A DNA stretch of 64,000 nt from Chondrus crispus (lineage: Eukaryota; Rhodophyta; Florideophyceae; Gigartinales; Gigartinaceae), in assembly GCF_000350225.1 (NCBI RefSeq), contig NW_005178992.1, positions 370,733 to 434,732 of the forward strand, written 5' to 3'. Below are positions 34,791 to 45,072 of this stretch, piece by piece (position 1 is the first letter of the stretch; each line of letters opens with the position of its first letter). The translations under genes and the position numbers were made by a program. The notes below the pieces were generated by a model. That model made no database searches. It saw nothing but the letters and a program-made list of their open reading frames with translations, and had not been told where the DNA came from.

Positions 34791-35084
34791 AATTGTAATG
34801 TGTGCTCTCTTTCATTTGGCGTATCACGAAGTAGTATAGATTTAATGTCTGTGGACAACCTGCGCTGCGGAGAGCAAGTTGTCAACCAAAGAAAAATAAT
34901 TGGAGAGTGATGTTGAAATTATTTACTGGGAGAGAGGGACATGGAATGCTAACTTGAACAATGTTCTCCCGGTACTCAAGGGAGGCACTAGACAACGGTA
35001 CATAAGGACAAGGTAAGATAGAACATACAATAAAAAGAAGCATCGGCCAGTAAAAAGAAACATTTTGACATCCACTGTGCAAGT
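34791..35084 (+). repeat. 3' LTR of Copia B
   Basis: 294 bases, preceded by the purine tract AAGAGGGGG. The stop codon of the RNase H frame (34796-34798) lies in the first bases of this LTR. Confidence 0.85.
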
Positions 35085-35639
35085 GCCCACGGCCCGCGCA
35101 AGGCCACGTGAGAGGCGCAGTTGTGCCAGAGTGCAGGGTTGAGGGAGACGCGCTGCAGACGGAGAGGAGCGCGTCGCGACACTTGTGGTGCGCGGCGAAA
35201 CGTGCCGAGGAAGGGAGCGGGTTTGGAGCGCCGATGATGCATGAAACAACCATGCCTTCAGCAATGCTTCCGAATGGCCAGCACGGGTTTTGTGCTAATG
35301 GCCAATTCGTGTAGCGCCCTTGGGCGATACAAAGAGCCTCAAGTTCAATTTTCCAACAGGTTTGTTTAGTTACGGTATCACCGTAACACTGTTAACTGCA
35401 GTAGCGCCTTCCCCGCTCTCATCAAGTAATTGTCAGTTGTTCAAGTTTGGTGTTGTCCAAAACACAAAAGTTGAACAGTGATCTAATGCGGTGCGGAATG
35501 GCCATCCGTTGTTGCGCTTGTGCTGCCATGGGGCACGTTTTCGTATCATCGATGCAAGGGGAATCGCCATACGTACCACACCATGTGCACCATTTACATA
35601 CATTTACAAGACACATTGAGATGAGGATGGCGAAACTAG

Positions 35640-37574
35640 CTAGACCGTATAAACAGACTTTGATTGCCCCCTCCTTAAGCGTGGCATCGAGTGAACCAAG
35701 CTTAAGTCAGGTGCTTGGACAGGCTTGTCATTTTCCCCAAGTGTTCCTAGGTGGAGTTCCCCGTTCGACCATTCTGGCTGAAATATTCCGATATCCAGAG
35801 GGCATCGGCTTGCCAACTTGCAATCTATGGGCGCTTGGAGGAGCTCGTTCTGTGTGCGCACCAACGAAGTGACGACGTCGATATCTAGTTCGTTTCTAAG
35901 AAAGAGGCAAACTAAAAGAAAAAACATCAAAAGCATGGCGTATCCGGCGGCAGAGGCAATGAACCACACATTTATCGCCGCTCGTGTTGTCTTCCGCACC
36001 TCATATCCCATCCCGATCTTCGGAGACAAGCTTCTGTCTAGGGGGAGCACTGGGAAACTCTTGACACTTGATGCTTCGTCAGCAGCGTTCGATGAGAAAA
36101 TTTGAGGCCTCGATCCAGTGACTCGTAGGCTCCTAACCGGCAAAGTCTTGTAGAGAGACATGTAGACCATTGTGTCTTTTGCTTCTTCTAAAAATTCGCG
36201 AGCAAATCGTGTCAAGGTTACCCTCCGACGCATACGAAATTTAGTTTCTTGAACTTGGGATGCCCACCCTTGGATGATTCGATATGTATCGTTCTCAAAA
36301 GTCAGCCGACACGAACACACGATGTGACCCATGGCGCATTCTCCCCGATCAGTAATGTACACATGAACGAGTTCAGAAATGGATCCAGCAGTGTCTGACA
36401 CGCTACCATGCCATTCCACACTCTTGAACTGCAATTCTTCATGAGGCAAACCAAATTCGATCTGCATGTTTTCTACTCTGCTCTGCCGAACCGGCAACTG
36501 CTCCATCTGCAGTTCAGCTCCCTGAGGAGCTTGGTGTAGGACGTCCAGTTCTACCTGCACCCAAACAGTTTCGGAACCGGCAAGCGAACGAAAGATCAAG
36601 TGTTGAATATCTGCCCAACCCCGAAGAACGAAACTACCCGGGTGCAAGCCACCGTTAGAGGTGCTCCCAATCCGTACGGGAATTTCCTCTATTATTTTTC
36701 TTCTCGTCATGTTTAGTTCTACGGCAGAGTTCCATCCTGCTCCAAGTGCCATATCAGAAAGGAGACAAAGGAATTTGTGGACCTCGGTGTGGTTTTCTAA
36801 TTGCCCTAATTGTCGTTTGATTCCCTCCTCGTCACAGTTAGACCAGTTGAAGGGTACTGCGGCGACTTCTAACTCAATCACAGAACTGCCTGATAGCGTT
36901 CTCCTCTTGAAATCTATTCCCGTTTCCTGGGCCCTGATAACCAAGCAGTCCATAGAGTTCACGGCAATAAACCCAGTGATGGCTCTTCCTTCACCTGGCC
37001 AACAATTTGTGTGTCCTGGCCCGATGAGTGGGGCTTCGTGATCTATAGACGGATTTCTCAGTGATGAGCCCGTCACCTCAAACACTTGACCAAACAGCCT
37101 AATACCACCACCTTTATTCGGATCTTCGTCTTCGGCGTTTAAATTCACAGATAGAACTTTCCCCTTTGCAGCCTCGAATATGCTTCCCAGCTCGACTTCA
37201 GTGTCCAGTTCTACATCTTTTTCGACGCTACCGAATTCTGTCATAATGGCTAGGCCAAACAGGGTCACTGCTGCCCCCCAGAAGCATAGACGTATCCATG
37301 TCGCGTTTCGGTCTATTCCGGGTAGTTGGGTCAGCCTACCAGTCCGTGTCGTACCCAATGCCACCCGTCTTCCTTTTCGTGCCATGAAGCCATTAATCCT
37401 TGATGAAGCTTTTTGTAGCACCACAGCAATGAGCACATCGACAAGAATGGCCAAACCAATGAGTCGGATCACGTTCCAAATTGGGGTGCTAAAGGGCAGT
37501 ACGAATTCCAGGGACATGATGTAGAGGGAAGGGGGAAGGCTTGTCAACGTAGTTTGGTTTTTGAATATGAACAC
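35640..37574 (-). CDS. Three-pass membrane protein, copy 3
   Basis: 644 residues, full length and intact, with the same layout as copy 1 (two N-terminal membrane segments, a large domain, a third membrane segment at about 534-559 and a hydrophilic tail). Its variable patch differs strongly from copies 1 and 4 (GPGHTNCWPGEGRAITGF against ESGLKNC... types) and is shared with copy 2. Compared with copy 2 over the first 450 residues there are about 20 replacements, clustered (for example SETVWVQVELDVLHQ against SETIWVELEPDLLRQ), while long stretches between them carry few or no silent changes. Confidence 0.75.
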   Translation of the reverse strand: MFIFKNQTTLTSLPPSLYIMSLEFVLPFSTPIWNVIRLIGLAILVDVLIAVVLQKASSRINGFMARKGRRVALGTTRTGRLTQLPGIDRNATWIRLCFWGAAVTLFGLAIMTEFGSVEKDVELDTEVELGSIFEAAKGKVLSVNLNAEDEDPNKGGGIRLFGQVFEVTGSSLRNPSIDHEAPLIGPGHTNCWPGEGRAITGFIAVNSMDCLVIRAQETGIDFKRRTLSGSSVIELEVAAVPFNWSNCDEEGIKRQLGQLENHTEVHKFLCLLSDMALGAGWNSAVELNMTRRKIIEEIPVRIGSTSNGGLHPGSFVLRGWADIQHLIFRSLAGSETVWVQVELDVLHQAPQGAELQMEQLPVRQSRVENMQIEFGLPHEELQFKSVEWHGSVSDTAGSISELVHVYITDRGECAMGHIVCSCRLTFENDTYRIIQGWASQVQETKFRMRRRVTLTRFAREFLEEAKDTMVYMSLYKTLPVRSLRVTGSRPQIFSSNAADEASSVKSFPVLPLDRSLSPKIGMGYEVRKTTRAAINVWFIASAAGYAMLLMFFLLVCLFLRNELDIDVVTSLVRTQNELLQAPIDCKLASRCPLDIGIFQPEWSNGELHLGTLGENDKPVQAPDLSLVHSMPRLRRGQSKSVYTV

Positions 37575-38460
37575 CGATACACGATAAATGCGCCCCTGTT
37601 CTGGTTATGCAATGTAGGCGTCGTGTCCAAGACCCTTGGAGAAGTGGCGTTGTGAAAGAATTCTTCTTTTCCGGTTTCCTCGACAGTGCTCGTTATTGCT
37701 TGGCTAGGCTAGCACTTTTGAATGGGGTCACCTTCCTGCGTTTGTTCAGTACGCATAAAAATACACATAGATCCAGTCGTCGAAAAATGCATGGGTAAAT
37801 TGTACCGTACAGCAACGGAGACCCAGTTCTGTTGATTTGCCATACACGGTAGTGGTGAGGGTACCAGGAAACAATTTGGACTTGCAAGACATTTGTACAG
37901 TACAGTACAGCCTTTTCTGCTATCTCATTTGTGTCATTTTCGTGCGCATATTGTACTGGCATGGCTTTACAAGCCCTTTTGAGGCAGCAGTGTCATGTGC
38001 ATGTTTGACGGTCGTTTTTTTCTACCTCACGTTTCTGTGATATGAGTGGCACTGATGCGCCTCTCGTAGGAAAACCTTTTTACCTTCACGGGCCTGAGAG
38101 CTCCCTTGTTGGCTAATCATGAGACTATAAATAGTATGGACATAAATGCCCATGGATCAGGCCTACGTTGTACAGTAACACAGTGGGAGAAGGAGGCGTC
38201 CTTCAAGATGGAATGAGGCATTCCTTCATGAATCACGTGTCACTTACAATGAGGCATTGCTTTACTAACTTTTTGGGAACTGATCTCGTATTGCCAAAAA
38301 AGGCCTGCTGTAAATCACGGGAAGAATCCAGAGCGTGGCTGGATTTAATGGGTTCAGAAACTTTGCTGCTACCCACAGAGGGGCGTTGGTTTTCCTGTTC
38401 AGTGATTCTCAAGACTTGACAACATGCACGGATTCCTTTTATCTTTGAGATAATGTTGCA

Positions 38461-38560
38461 TTTGGTTGTACTGGGGTGTAGTGATCCGTAGGCGCGGCGA
38501 TCGTGGTGAGCTGATCGCTGTTGTACGTGTGCAACGTGTGTGCATATGGCTCTCATGACA
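38461..38560 (-). repeat. Fossil LTR of the Copia A family (unit 3)
   Basis: Positional and sequence equivalent of 21154-21253, again flanked by TTGCA. Its presence in both units dates the insertion before the unit duplication. Confidence 0.75.
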
Positions 38561-38992
38561 TTGCAGACAGTAGTGTTGTCGCGGAAACACAGCTACTGTA
38601 TGCAAGTATTTCGCCGCTGGAAGCTCATTGTTCGAATACGATGTCTGCGCTACAAATGGTACCTTCTCGAGTCGACCGCTCTGATTGAACGGAGTGGCGA
38701 GAAACTTGCCAAACTCGAAAACTGAAGCAGGTGTTGGGCGTCTGGGAAGCACAAGACTGTAGCCCTGCTCAAAGAATGTGATGTTTTGAGTCACACAGCT
38801 CTGGCAATTGTGTACGTCGTAGAGCTTGTTGCCTGCTCTGTCCAATATGATACACCGAATAAATATCTTTTGGAGAAGGAGATGTGCTGTCTTCTGCCAT
38901 CCAAATATCCTTACTTCAAAATCGCTGCACGGGGATGGTGGCATAGACGCGACCGCCATGGAGTCGGACACGTAGAGTACAGTGCAATTCAA
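38561..38992 (-). CDS. Hypothetical small protein, 3' end replaced by fossil LTR (unit 3)
   Basis: Equivalent of the frame at 21254-21685 and identical in its predicted text. No family recognised. Confidence 0.3.
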
Positions 38993-39242
38993 GAGCCGGA
39001 GGTGGTCATATAGTCAACTAAAGTTAGTTGAAAAGAGCACTGATCATTGCAATCTTTTTAGTAATTGTGCCCTTACGAAGCAACGCACTTGCGTTTTCGG
39101 TGCCGCAGCGTAACATGGTAAAATTAAAAACATGCCGAGTGCACGTCACTGGCACCAGTACTTCTGTGCAACTTGTTGCCGTTACCAATTGTCAGCGATG
39201 AACATCTTCCATTGGGTTTTCGCAGATGGTGCACCTCACTGA

Positions 39243-39653
39243 TCAAAGAAATTCGGATCCGACATGAAGTTTCTCAGGGATTGCAGTATTGCCTTTCAGT
39301 ATGACACTTGCACTTGAGCTTTTGTTCCCGGTTTTTCTTTCCAAAACAGCTGTGCATTGTTGCTGCTCTGGCGATTGTACATTCCAGGGAGTTTCGGTGC
39401 GATTCTTCAAAATAGTACTCTGCTGCGCCGCAACCATGTCTCGAGGCAAGTCTTCCCTATGCAAAGAGGGCAAAGCTCTGCATCTGTAAAGTGAGTAGCA
39501 TTCGTCGACACAGTATAAGAGAGGGTTTCGTTGCTGCCTGCCTCTGCGTTTCGCCAACGCACGACGAAGGGCATTGACCAACCAGGTTTGTATTTTCCCT
39601 CGCAATTCAAGGTTTGTGAAGGCATCCAAAAGTTCTTTCTGCGCAAATCCCAA
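39243..39653 (-). CDS. Hypothetical 136-residue protein (unit 3)
   Basis: Equivalent of 26787-27197 and divergent from the secreted-protein gene. It has the same predicted text and no recognised domain. In unit 3 this frame spans the uninterrupted Copia A target region. Confidence 0.25.
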   Translation of the reverse strand: MGFAQKELLDAFTNLELRGKIQTWLVNALRRALAKRRGRQQRNPLLYCVDECYSLYRCRALPSLHREDLPRDMVAAQQSTILKNRTETPWNVQSPEQQQCTAVLERKTGNKSSSASVILKGNTAIPEKLHVGSEFL

Positions 39654-39673
39654 AGCAGGAGGCTAGATTAACG

Positions 39674-40336
39674 ATGGGCGGGAAAATCTCCATCAAACAT
39701 TTCGCGATTGTCTTCTTTTTTGTCGTTGTCATAGGCACGTTCTCCCAATTCGAGACGGCCGCGGCAGCCTCGTTACGTTCAAGAGTCACGGACGGATGCA
39801 CTATCGATTCCAGAGGAGTACACAAGTGCCCATCAGGGGCCCCGGAAGAAACCAATGGCCTCGATCCCCGTGCCGAAACCTTTTTCGCAAGCAAAATTCC
39901 TGTAAGTGAAGGCTCGCACAAGTACGAGTTCGAGGCAAACTACTACGTGTCGTCTGCTACTAGGACGACTATTTTGCAGCTTCTAAATCAGGATAGAACC
40001 GATAGCGATGTTTACAAGCCAGTTTTCTTTGTGGTCGCATGGAAAAAGGATGATGGAAATCTCAAGGTTTGCATGTTTGAGTCCTGTAAATATGTTTGGG
40101 ATGATGTACCACCAGGCTTTCGGCTGAGACTCAAAGCATCTGGAACGAATGCTCTGTTGAGTATAGCCGGTATGAGCAGCGTGGGGTTCGATCTTGTCTC
40201 CCCGCTAAACGGCGCCGACAGACCAAATGGAGCGCAACAACTCCGTTGGGGCGTGTACCATCATGACATATCTGACGGAAGAGCTGCATCACCTGCGCAA
40301 GTTCGAGTTTACAACATCGATTCGTCAGGATTTTAG
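39674..40336 (+). CDS. Secreted 220-residue protein, unit 3 copy
   Basis: Intact, with the same signal peptide and two Cys pairs as the unit 2 copy. One replacement (Met for Arg in the AGxSS motif) and a silent change or two separate them. The near-identity contrasts with the membrane-protein genes in the same two units. Confidence 0.7.
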   Translation: MGGKISIKHFAIVFFFVVVIGTFSQFETAAAASLRSRVTDGCTIDSRGVHKCPSGAPEETNGLDPRAETFFASKIPVSEGSHKYEFEANYYVSSATRTTILQLLNQDRTDSDVYKPVFFVVAWKKDDGNLKVCMFESCKYVWDDVPPGFRLRLKASGTNALLSIAGMSSVGFDLVSPLNGADRPNGAQQLRWGVYHHDISDGRAASPAQVRVYNIDSSGF

Positions 40337-40933
40337 ATAAGTGCCTCCTTCCCGTAGCCCTCTCACTCAAATGGATAGCGTGCCTTACCAGCATTTTGGT
40401 GTCAACAGTTTGTAATGTTTAGAACTATCTCAAGTTTTGCTTTCTTCAAGAAGAATAAAACTACAGTCTACACATGAAGATGTTTTTTGTCGCTGCGATG
40501 ATGTTACAAGAAACATGCAGTGGGGCAGCGCGGGCATATCCATCTTCATGCCAAGCACTTCACCAAATCGTCGCTCGTTTATTGTTTTCACGCCGCAAAA
40601 TTCTGGTAAGTCATACTGTTAACTTTTCTCTTTTACTACGCAATTAAACGTAAATGTGGTAAGCAAACATACCTAGTGTAGGAGAGACTCAAGACCTTGG
40701 TCGTGTTTACTGAGGGAAGGAGCGACGACGGTTTTAAGTACCATGGAGGGACATTTCACACGTGTAAGATACGACAGGGAGTCGAGGATAGTCGGTGGCA
40801 GCATCAAGCGGAAAAATTAGAGCATTTTCGTTACGTACCACTCTTATTTCGGAAGTTTTGTTACGTACCACTTTTCTGAGCCCCTTTCTTAGGAGCGCTA
40901 GAGTCTTGAAGACGTGAAGAGCGCGTCATCGGA

Positions 40934-41212
40934 ATGAGTTTGATCAAAGGGAGCACGTTCCCTGACATGCACAGCATCTTGATGCCATCCTTAGCCCTGT
41001 GCGCCACCGTGGGCCCATCTCACAAGGTAAAAAACTCATACTCTGGGCGCCTGCGTATACAGTGCCCCTCCCAGGAGTGCTCATACATTTTCAACGCTAA
41101 ACCAGGCCGCAGAGCAAACAACGGCTTGTGGAGAGTGGGAAAACTCAATCTCACTCACCCCTGCGACGCAATAAAGGGGAAACGAAAGCGCAAGCCCCTA
41201 GCCGTGTGCTAG
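40934..41212 (+). CDS. Small C2HC zinc-type protein or MULE remnant (unit 3)
   Basis: Equivalent of 28478-28756, with two replacements near residues 17 and 27 outside the Cys/His pattern. Function unknown. Confidence 0.35.
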   Translation: MSLIKGSTFPDMHSILMPSLALCATVGPSHKVKNSYSGRLRIQCPSQECSYIFNAKPGRRANNGLWRVGKLNLTHPCDAIKGKRKRKPLAVC

Positions 41213-41215
41213 TGT

Positions 41216-42475
41216 TTGATAATCTACGCGAGCGGCATGCGAACGTCCCGCCAATGACATCCGCTACCCTTGTAGCACACTCTTCCTTCGTTCGTGTAGC
41301 CTCTCGCGGCCACACACTGCCCTCCTCTTGACGACCTGGCCCCGCCTCAAGACTCGCCACCCGTCTTCACTCCGCTCCAGGAGGTAATCCCAGTCAGCTA
41401 AGCCCCCAGACTCCCTCTACTGTAAGTGCGGATGGCCACAATCCCTCTTTATCCCCCAAGGCTGCAGAAACACTCCACAAAGGCGCCCCTAACGCAAACT
41501 GTCATCCCTCCCCGCCTCCCTCCCATCACCTTCCCCCCTGTCTGCGATACGTCCATGTCGTACAAGTATGGGGTAGACTTGCTGTGCATAATACCCGAAA
41601 CCGGTACGAGCTGCTGAACTGTTTGTGCTAAGCAGTCATGCTAAACGCGTCCTCCCGACGTCCTTCACCGGGCGTACCTCATTTCCGTCGAGCACCTGGA
41701 TTACATCCATCGCCAACCGGACCCCCGCGGCGGTATCTGCGCCACCGTCACTTCCCACGACAACGTCCATGCTGGCAAACACTAGGTCACCACCCACTCT
41801 ATCACCAGCTCCCCCTCCGCTCCGAACAGGTACACCCGGCCGAGCACTTTCGTGCGCCCCGCCTTTGCGCTGAGCTTGAGCATGGCAGAGCAAGCAAAGT
41901 CCAGCCCCGACCACAGCCCCTCCGTCCCCTAAAACTCCTGGTGCTGCGGCGTTAGCACCTCCCAGCGTCGCGCAGCCGCACCCCCACGGCATCCTGCTAC
42001 TGATTTTGTTTCCAGTCGATGTCGCAGTCTCCCTCGCGCGCCGACTTAGAAATGTTTCACAATTTCCACCGGCCCGCTCGCCGGCGCCACGGACGCGGTG
42101 CACTCACCCTCCACCGCGTCATACCGCGCCGGTCATGCCCCTGGGCTCGTCCAGCTCCGTGCCCAATGCCCACCTCGTCGGCAGAGCTGCCTTCAGTGAG
42201 GGCCCCGCGCGACACAGCCCTCTTCACGGCGACTACCTTCTTGCCCATGCGCGAGTGGCCCACGGCCCGCGCGAGGCCACGTGAGAGGCGCAGTTGTGCC
42301 AGAGTGCAGGGTTGAGGGAGACGCGCTGCAGACGGAGAGGAGCGCGTCGCGACACTTGTGGTGCGCGGCGAAACGTGCCGAGGAAGGGAGCGGGTTTGGA
42401 GCGCCGATGATGCATGAAACAACCATGCCTTCAGCAATGCTTCCGAATGGCCAGCACGGGTTTTGTGCTAATTGC
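41216..42475. repeat. GC-rich tail of array unit 3
   Basis: Uninterrupted version of the tail, containing the empty Copia B site (GTGGCCCACGG, about 42256-42266). It carries the decayed minus-strand fragment described at 5614-5860. No intact gene. Confidence 0.75.
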
Positions 42476-42812
42476 CAATTCGTGTAGCACCCTTGGGCGA
42501 TACAAAGAGCCTCAAGTTCAATTTTCCAACAGGTTTGTTCAGTTACGGTATCACCGTAACACTGTTAACTGCAGTAGCGCCTTCCCCGCTCTCATCAAGT
42601 AATTGTCAGTTGTTCAAGTTTGGTGTTGTCCAAAACACAAAAGTTGAACAGTGATCTAATGCGGTGCGGAATGGCCATCCGTTGTTGCGCTTGTGCTGCC
42701 ATGGGGCACGTTTTCGTATCATCGATGCAAGGGGAATCGCCATACGTACCACACCATGTGCACCATTCACATATATTTACAAGACGCATTGAGATGAGGA
42801 TGGCGAAACTAG

Positions 42813-44780
42813 CTAGACCGTATAAACAGACTTTGATTGCCCCCTCCTTAAGCGTGGCATCGAGTGAACCAAGCTTAAGTCAGGTGCTTGGACAGGCTTG
42901 TCATTTTCCCCAAGTGTTCCTAGGTGGAGTTCCCCGTTCGACCATTCTGGCTGAAATATTCCGATATCCAGAGGGCGTCGGCTTGCCAACTTGCAATCTA
43001 TGGGCGCTTGGAGGAGCTCGTTCTGTGTGCGCACCAACGAAGTGACGACGTCGATATCTAGTTCGTTTCTAAGAAAGAGGCAAACTAAAAGAAAAAACAT
43101 AAAAAGCATGGCGTATCCGGCGGCAGAGGCAATGAACCACACATTTATCGCCGCTCGTGCTGTCTTCCGCACCCCGTACCCCATCCCGATCTTCGGAGAC
43201 AAGCTTCTGTCTAGGGGGAGCACTGGGAAACTCTTGACACTTGATGCTTCGTCAGCAGCATCCATTGAGAAAATTTGAGGCCGCGATCCAGTGACTCGTA
43301 GGCTCCTAACCGGCAAAGTCTTGTAGAGAGACATGTAGACCATCGTGTCTTTTGCTTCTTCTAAAAATTCGCGACCAAATCGTGTCAAATTTACGCCCCG
43401 ATTCATACGGAATTCAGTTTCTTGAACTTCGGATGCCCACCCTTGGATGATTCGATATGTATCGTTCTCAAAAGTCAGCCGACACGAACACACGACGTGA
43501 CCCATGGCGCATTCTCCCCGATCAGTAATGTACACATGAACGAGTTCGAAAATGGATCCAGCAGTGACTGATACGCTACCATGCCATTCCACGCTCTTGA
43601 ACTGCAATTCTTCATCAGGCAAACCAAATTCGATCTGCTCTGCTCCGCTTATCCGAACCGGCAACCGCTCCATATGCAGTTCAGCTCCCTGAGGAGCTTG
43701 GCGTAGGAGGTCTGGTTCTAAGTCCACCCAAACTTTTTCGGAACCAGCAAGCGAACGAAAGATCAAGTGTTGAATATCTGCCCAACCCCGAAGAACGAAA
43801 CTACCCGGGTGCAAGCCACCATTATACTCGCTCCCAACTCGTACGGGAATTTCCTCTATTCTTTTCTCTCTCGTCATGTTTAGGGCTACCGCAGAGTTCC
43901 ATCCTGCTCCAAGTGCCATATCAGAAAGGACAGCAATGAGTCTGTGGACCATGGTGTGGTTTTTCCATTGCCCTAATTGTCGTTTGATTTCCTCCTCGTC
44001 ACAGTTAGACCAGTTGAAGGGTACTGCGGCGACTACTATCTGAATCGTATCACCATCTGATGGCGTTTTCCTCTCGAAATCTATTCCCGTTTCCGTGGCC
44101 TTGACAAGCACGCGCTCTATAAAGCTCACTGTCGAAAAACCGCCAATGACAGGATCTGCACCTGGCGGACAATTTTTGAGTCCTGACTCGATGAGTGGGG
44201 CTTCGTGATCTATAGACGGATTTCTCAATGACGAGCCCGTCACCTCAACCACTTGACCAAACAGCCTAATACCACCACCTTTATTCGGATCTTCGTCTTC
44301 GGCGTGTAAATTCACAGATAGAACTTTCCCCTTTGCAGCCTCGAATATGCTTCCCAGCTCAACCTCAGTGTCCAGTTCTACATCCTTTTCGACGCTACTG
44401 AATTCTGCTATAATGGCTAGGCCAAACAGGGTCGCTGCTGCCCCCCGGAAGCATAGACGTATCCATGTCGAGTTTCGGTCTACTCCGGGTAGTTGAGTCA
44501 ATCTACCAGCCCGCGTCGGGCCCAGTGCCACCCGTCTTCCTTTTCGTGCCATGAAGCCATTAATCCTTGATGAAGCTTTTTGTAGCGCCACAGCAATGAG
44601 CACATCGACAAGAATGGCCAAACCAATGAGTCGGATCACGTTCCAAATTGGGGTGCTAAAGGGCAGTATGAATTCCAGGGACATGATGTGGAGGGAAGGG
44701 GGAAGGCCTGTCACCGAAGTTTGGTTTTTGAATAAGAACAACGATGTACGATAAACGCATCCCTTTTCCTGGTTATGCAA
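42813..44780 (-). CDS. Three-pass membrane protein, copy 4
   Basis: 655 residues with an 11-residue N-terminal extension from an upstream ATG; the start equivalent to MSLEF also exists. It is intact. It is the most diverged full copy in the constant parts and has its own version of the patch (ESGLKNCPPGADPVIGGFS) plus a changed block at QWKNHTMVHRLIAV. The C-terminal third is the apparent donor type for copy 2. It has the same three membrane segments, glycosylation motifs and tail. Confidence 0.75.
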   Translation of the reverse strand: MHNQEKGCVYRTSLFLFKNQTSVTGLPPSLHIMSLEFILPFSTPIWNVIRLIGLAILVDVLIAVALQKASSRINGFMARKGRRVALGPTRAGRLTQLPGVDRNSTWIRLCFRGAAATLFGLAIIAEFSSVEKDVELDTEVELGSIFEAAKGKVLSVNLHAEDEDPNKGGGIRLFGQVVEVTGSSLRNPSIDHEAPLIESGLKNCPPGADPVIGGFSTVSFIERVLVKATETGIDFERKTPSDGDTIQIVVAAVPFNWSNCDEEEIKRQLGQWKNHTMVHRLIAVLSDMALGAGWNSAVALNMTREKRIEEIPVRVGSEYNGGLHPGSFVLRGWADIQHLIFRSLAGSEKVWVDLEPDLLRQAPQGAELHMERLPVRISGAEQIEFGLPDEELQFKSVEWHGSVSVTAGSIFELVHVYITDRGECAMGHVVCSCRLTFENDTYRIIQGWASEVQETEFRMNRGVNLTRFGREFLEEAKDTMVYMSLYKTLPVRSLRVTGSRPQIFSMDAADEASSVKSFPVLPLDRSLSPKIGMGYGVRKTARAAINVWFIASAAGYAMLFMFFLLVCLFLRNELDIDVVTSLVRTQNELLQAPIDCKLASRRPLDIGIFQPEWSNGELHLGTLGENDKPVQAPDLSLVHSMPRLRRGQSKSVYTV

Positions 44781-44877
44781 TGTAGGCGTCGTGTCCAGGA
44801 CCCTTGGAGAAGTGGCGTTGTCAAAGATTTCCTCTTTTCCGGTATTTCTCGACAGTGCTCGTTATTGCTTGGCTTAA

Positions 44878-45072
44878 ACAGGCCCTAAGGGTCTGTTTAC
44901 ATCCCCCAAATAAAGTTGCTACTCGTTACGTTACGACATCTTGTTTTCACTTGTACCCAAACTATTGGGTAGCAAAAATGGCGAGCGTAACACTGTCCGA
45001 AGCAAAAAAAGGCAAGACCACGTGTTACGCTTATGTTACAGTACAAGGTTTTGTTACGCCCTGGGGGCCTCT
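44878..45072. mobile_element. Small TTAA-flanked inverted-repeat element (piggyBac-type MITE)
   Basis: 195 bases bordered by TTAA on both sides (44874-44877 and 45073-45076), with imperfect 14-base inverted ends (ACAGGCCCTAAGGG and AGAGGCCCCCAGGG). No coding capacity. It lies exactly where unit 4 departs from the flank shared by units 1-3. Confidence 0.6.

Larger units (their letters stand above)
29807..35084 (+). mobile_element. Copia LTR retroelement (B), broken, with unusual LTR ends
   Basis: Two 294-base LTRs (29807-30100 and 34791-35084) and a 5-base target duplication, GCCCA (29802-29806 and 35085-35089); the paralogous site in unit 3 (about 42259-42263) is empty, which fixes the borders. 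Interior in Copia order: gag with a CCHC knuckle (30.26-31.0 kb), protease with DSGAS (about 31.1 kb), integrase (about 31.5-32.3 kb), reverse transcriptase (about 32.7-33.7 kb) and RNase H (about 34.25-34.8 kb). The LTRs differ at two positions (about 0.7%), so insertion is recent. The frame is long but broken in a few places. Confidence 0.93.
17994..35302. repeat. Array unit 2 (full, with two Copia insertions)
   Basis: Without Copia A and Copia B and their target duplications, this unit is about 7175 bases long, matching unit 3 (7173 bases). Order: membrane-protein gene copy 2 (minus), its upstream flank, fossil LTR, small minus frame, secreted-protein gene (plus), small zinc-type frame (plus), GC-rich tail. 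Flanks and the secreted-protein gene are almost identical to unit 3; I count about four differences in ~1670 bases of the upstream flank. Confidence 0.9.
35303..42475. repeat. Array unit 3 (full, uninterrupted)
   Basis: 7173 bases. The cleanest copy of the unit: membrane-protein gene (minus), flank, fossil LTR, small minus frame, secreted-protein gene (plus), zinc-type frame (plus) and GC-rich tail. It preserves the empty sites of Copia A (about 39240) and Copia B (about 42260). Confidence 0.9.
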
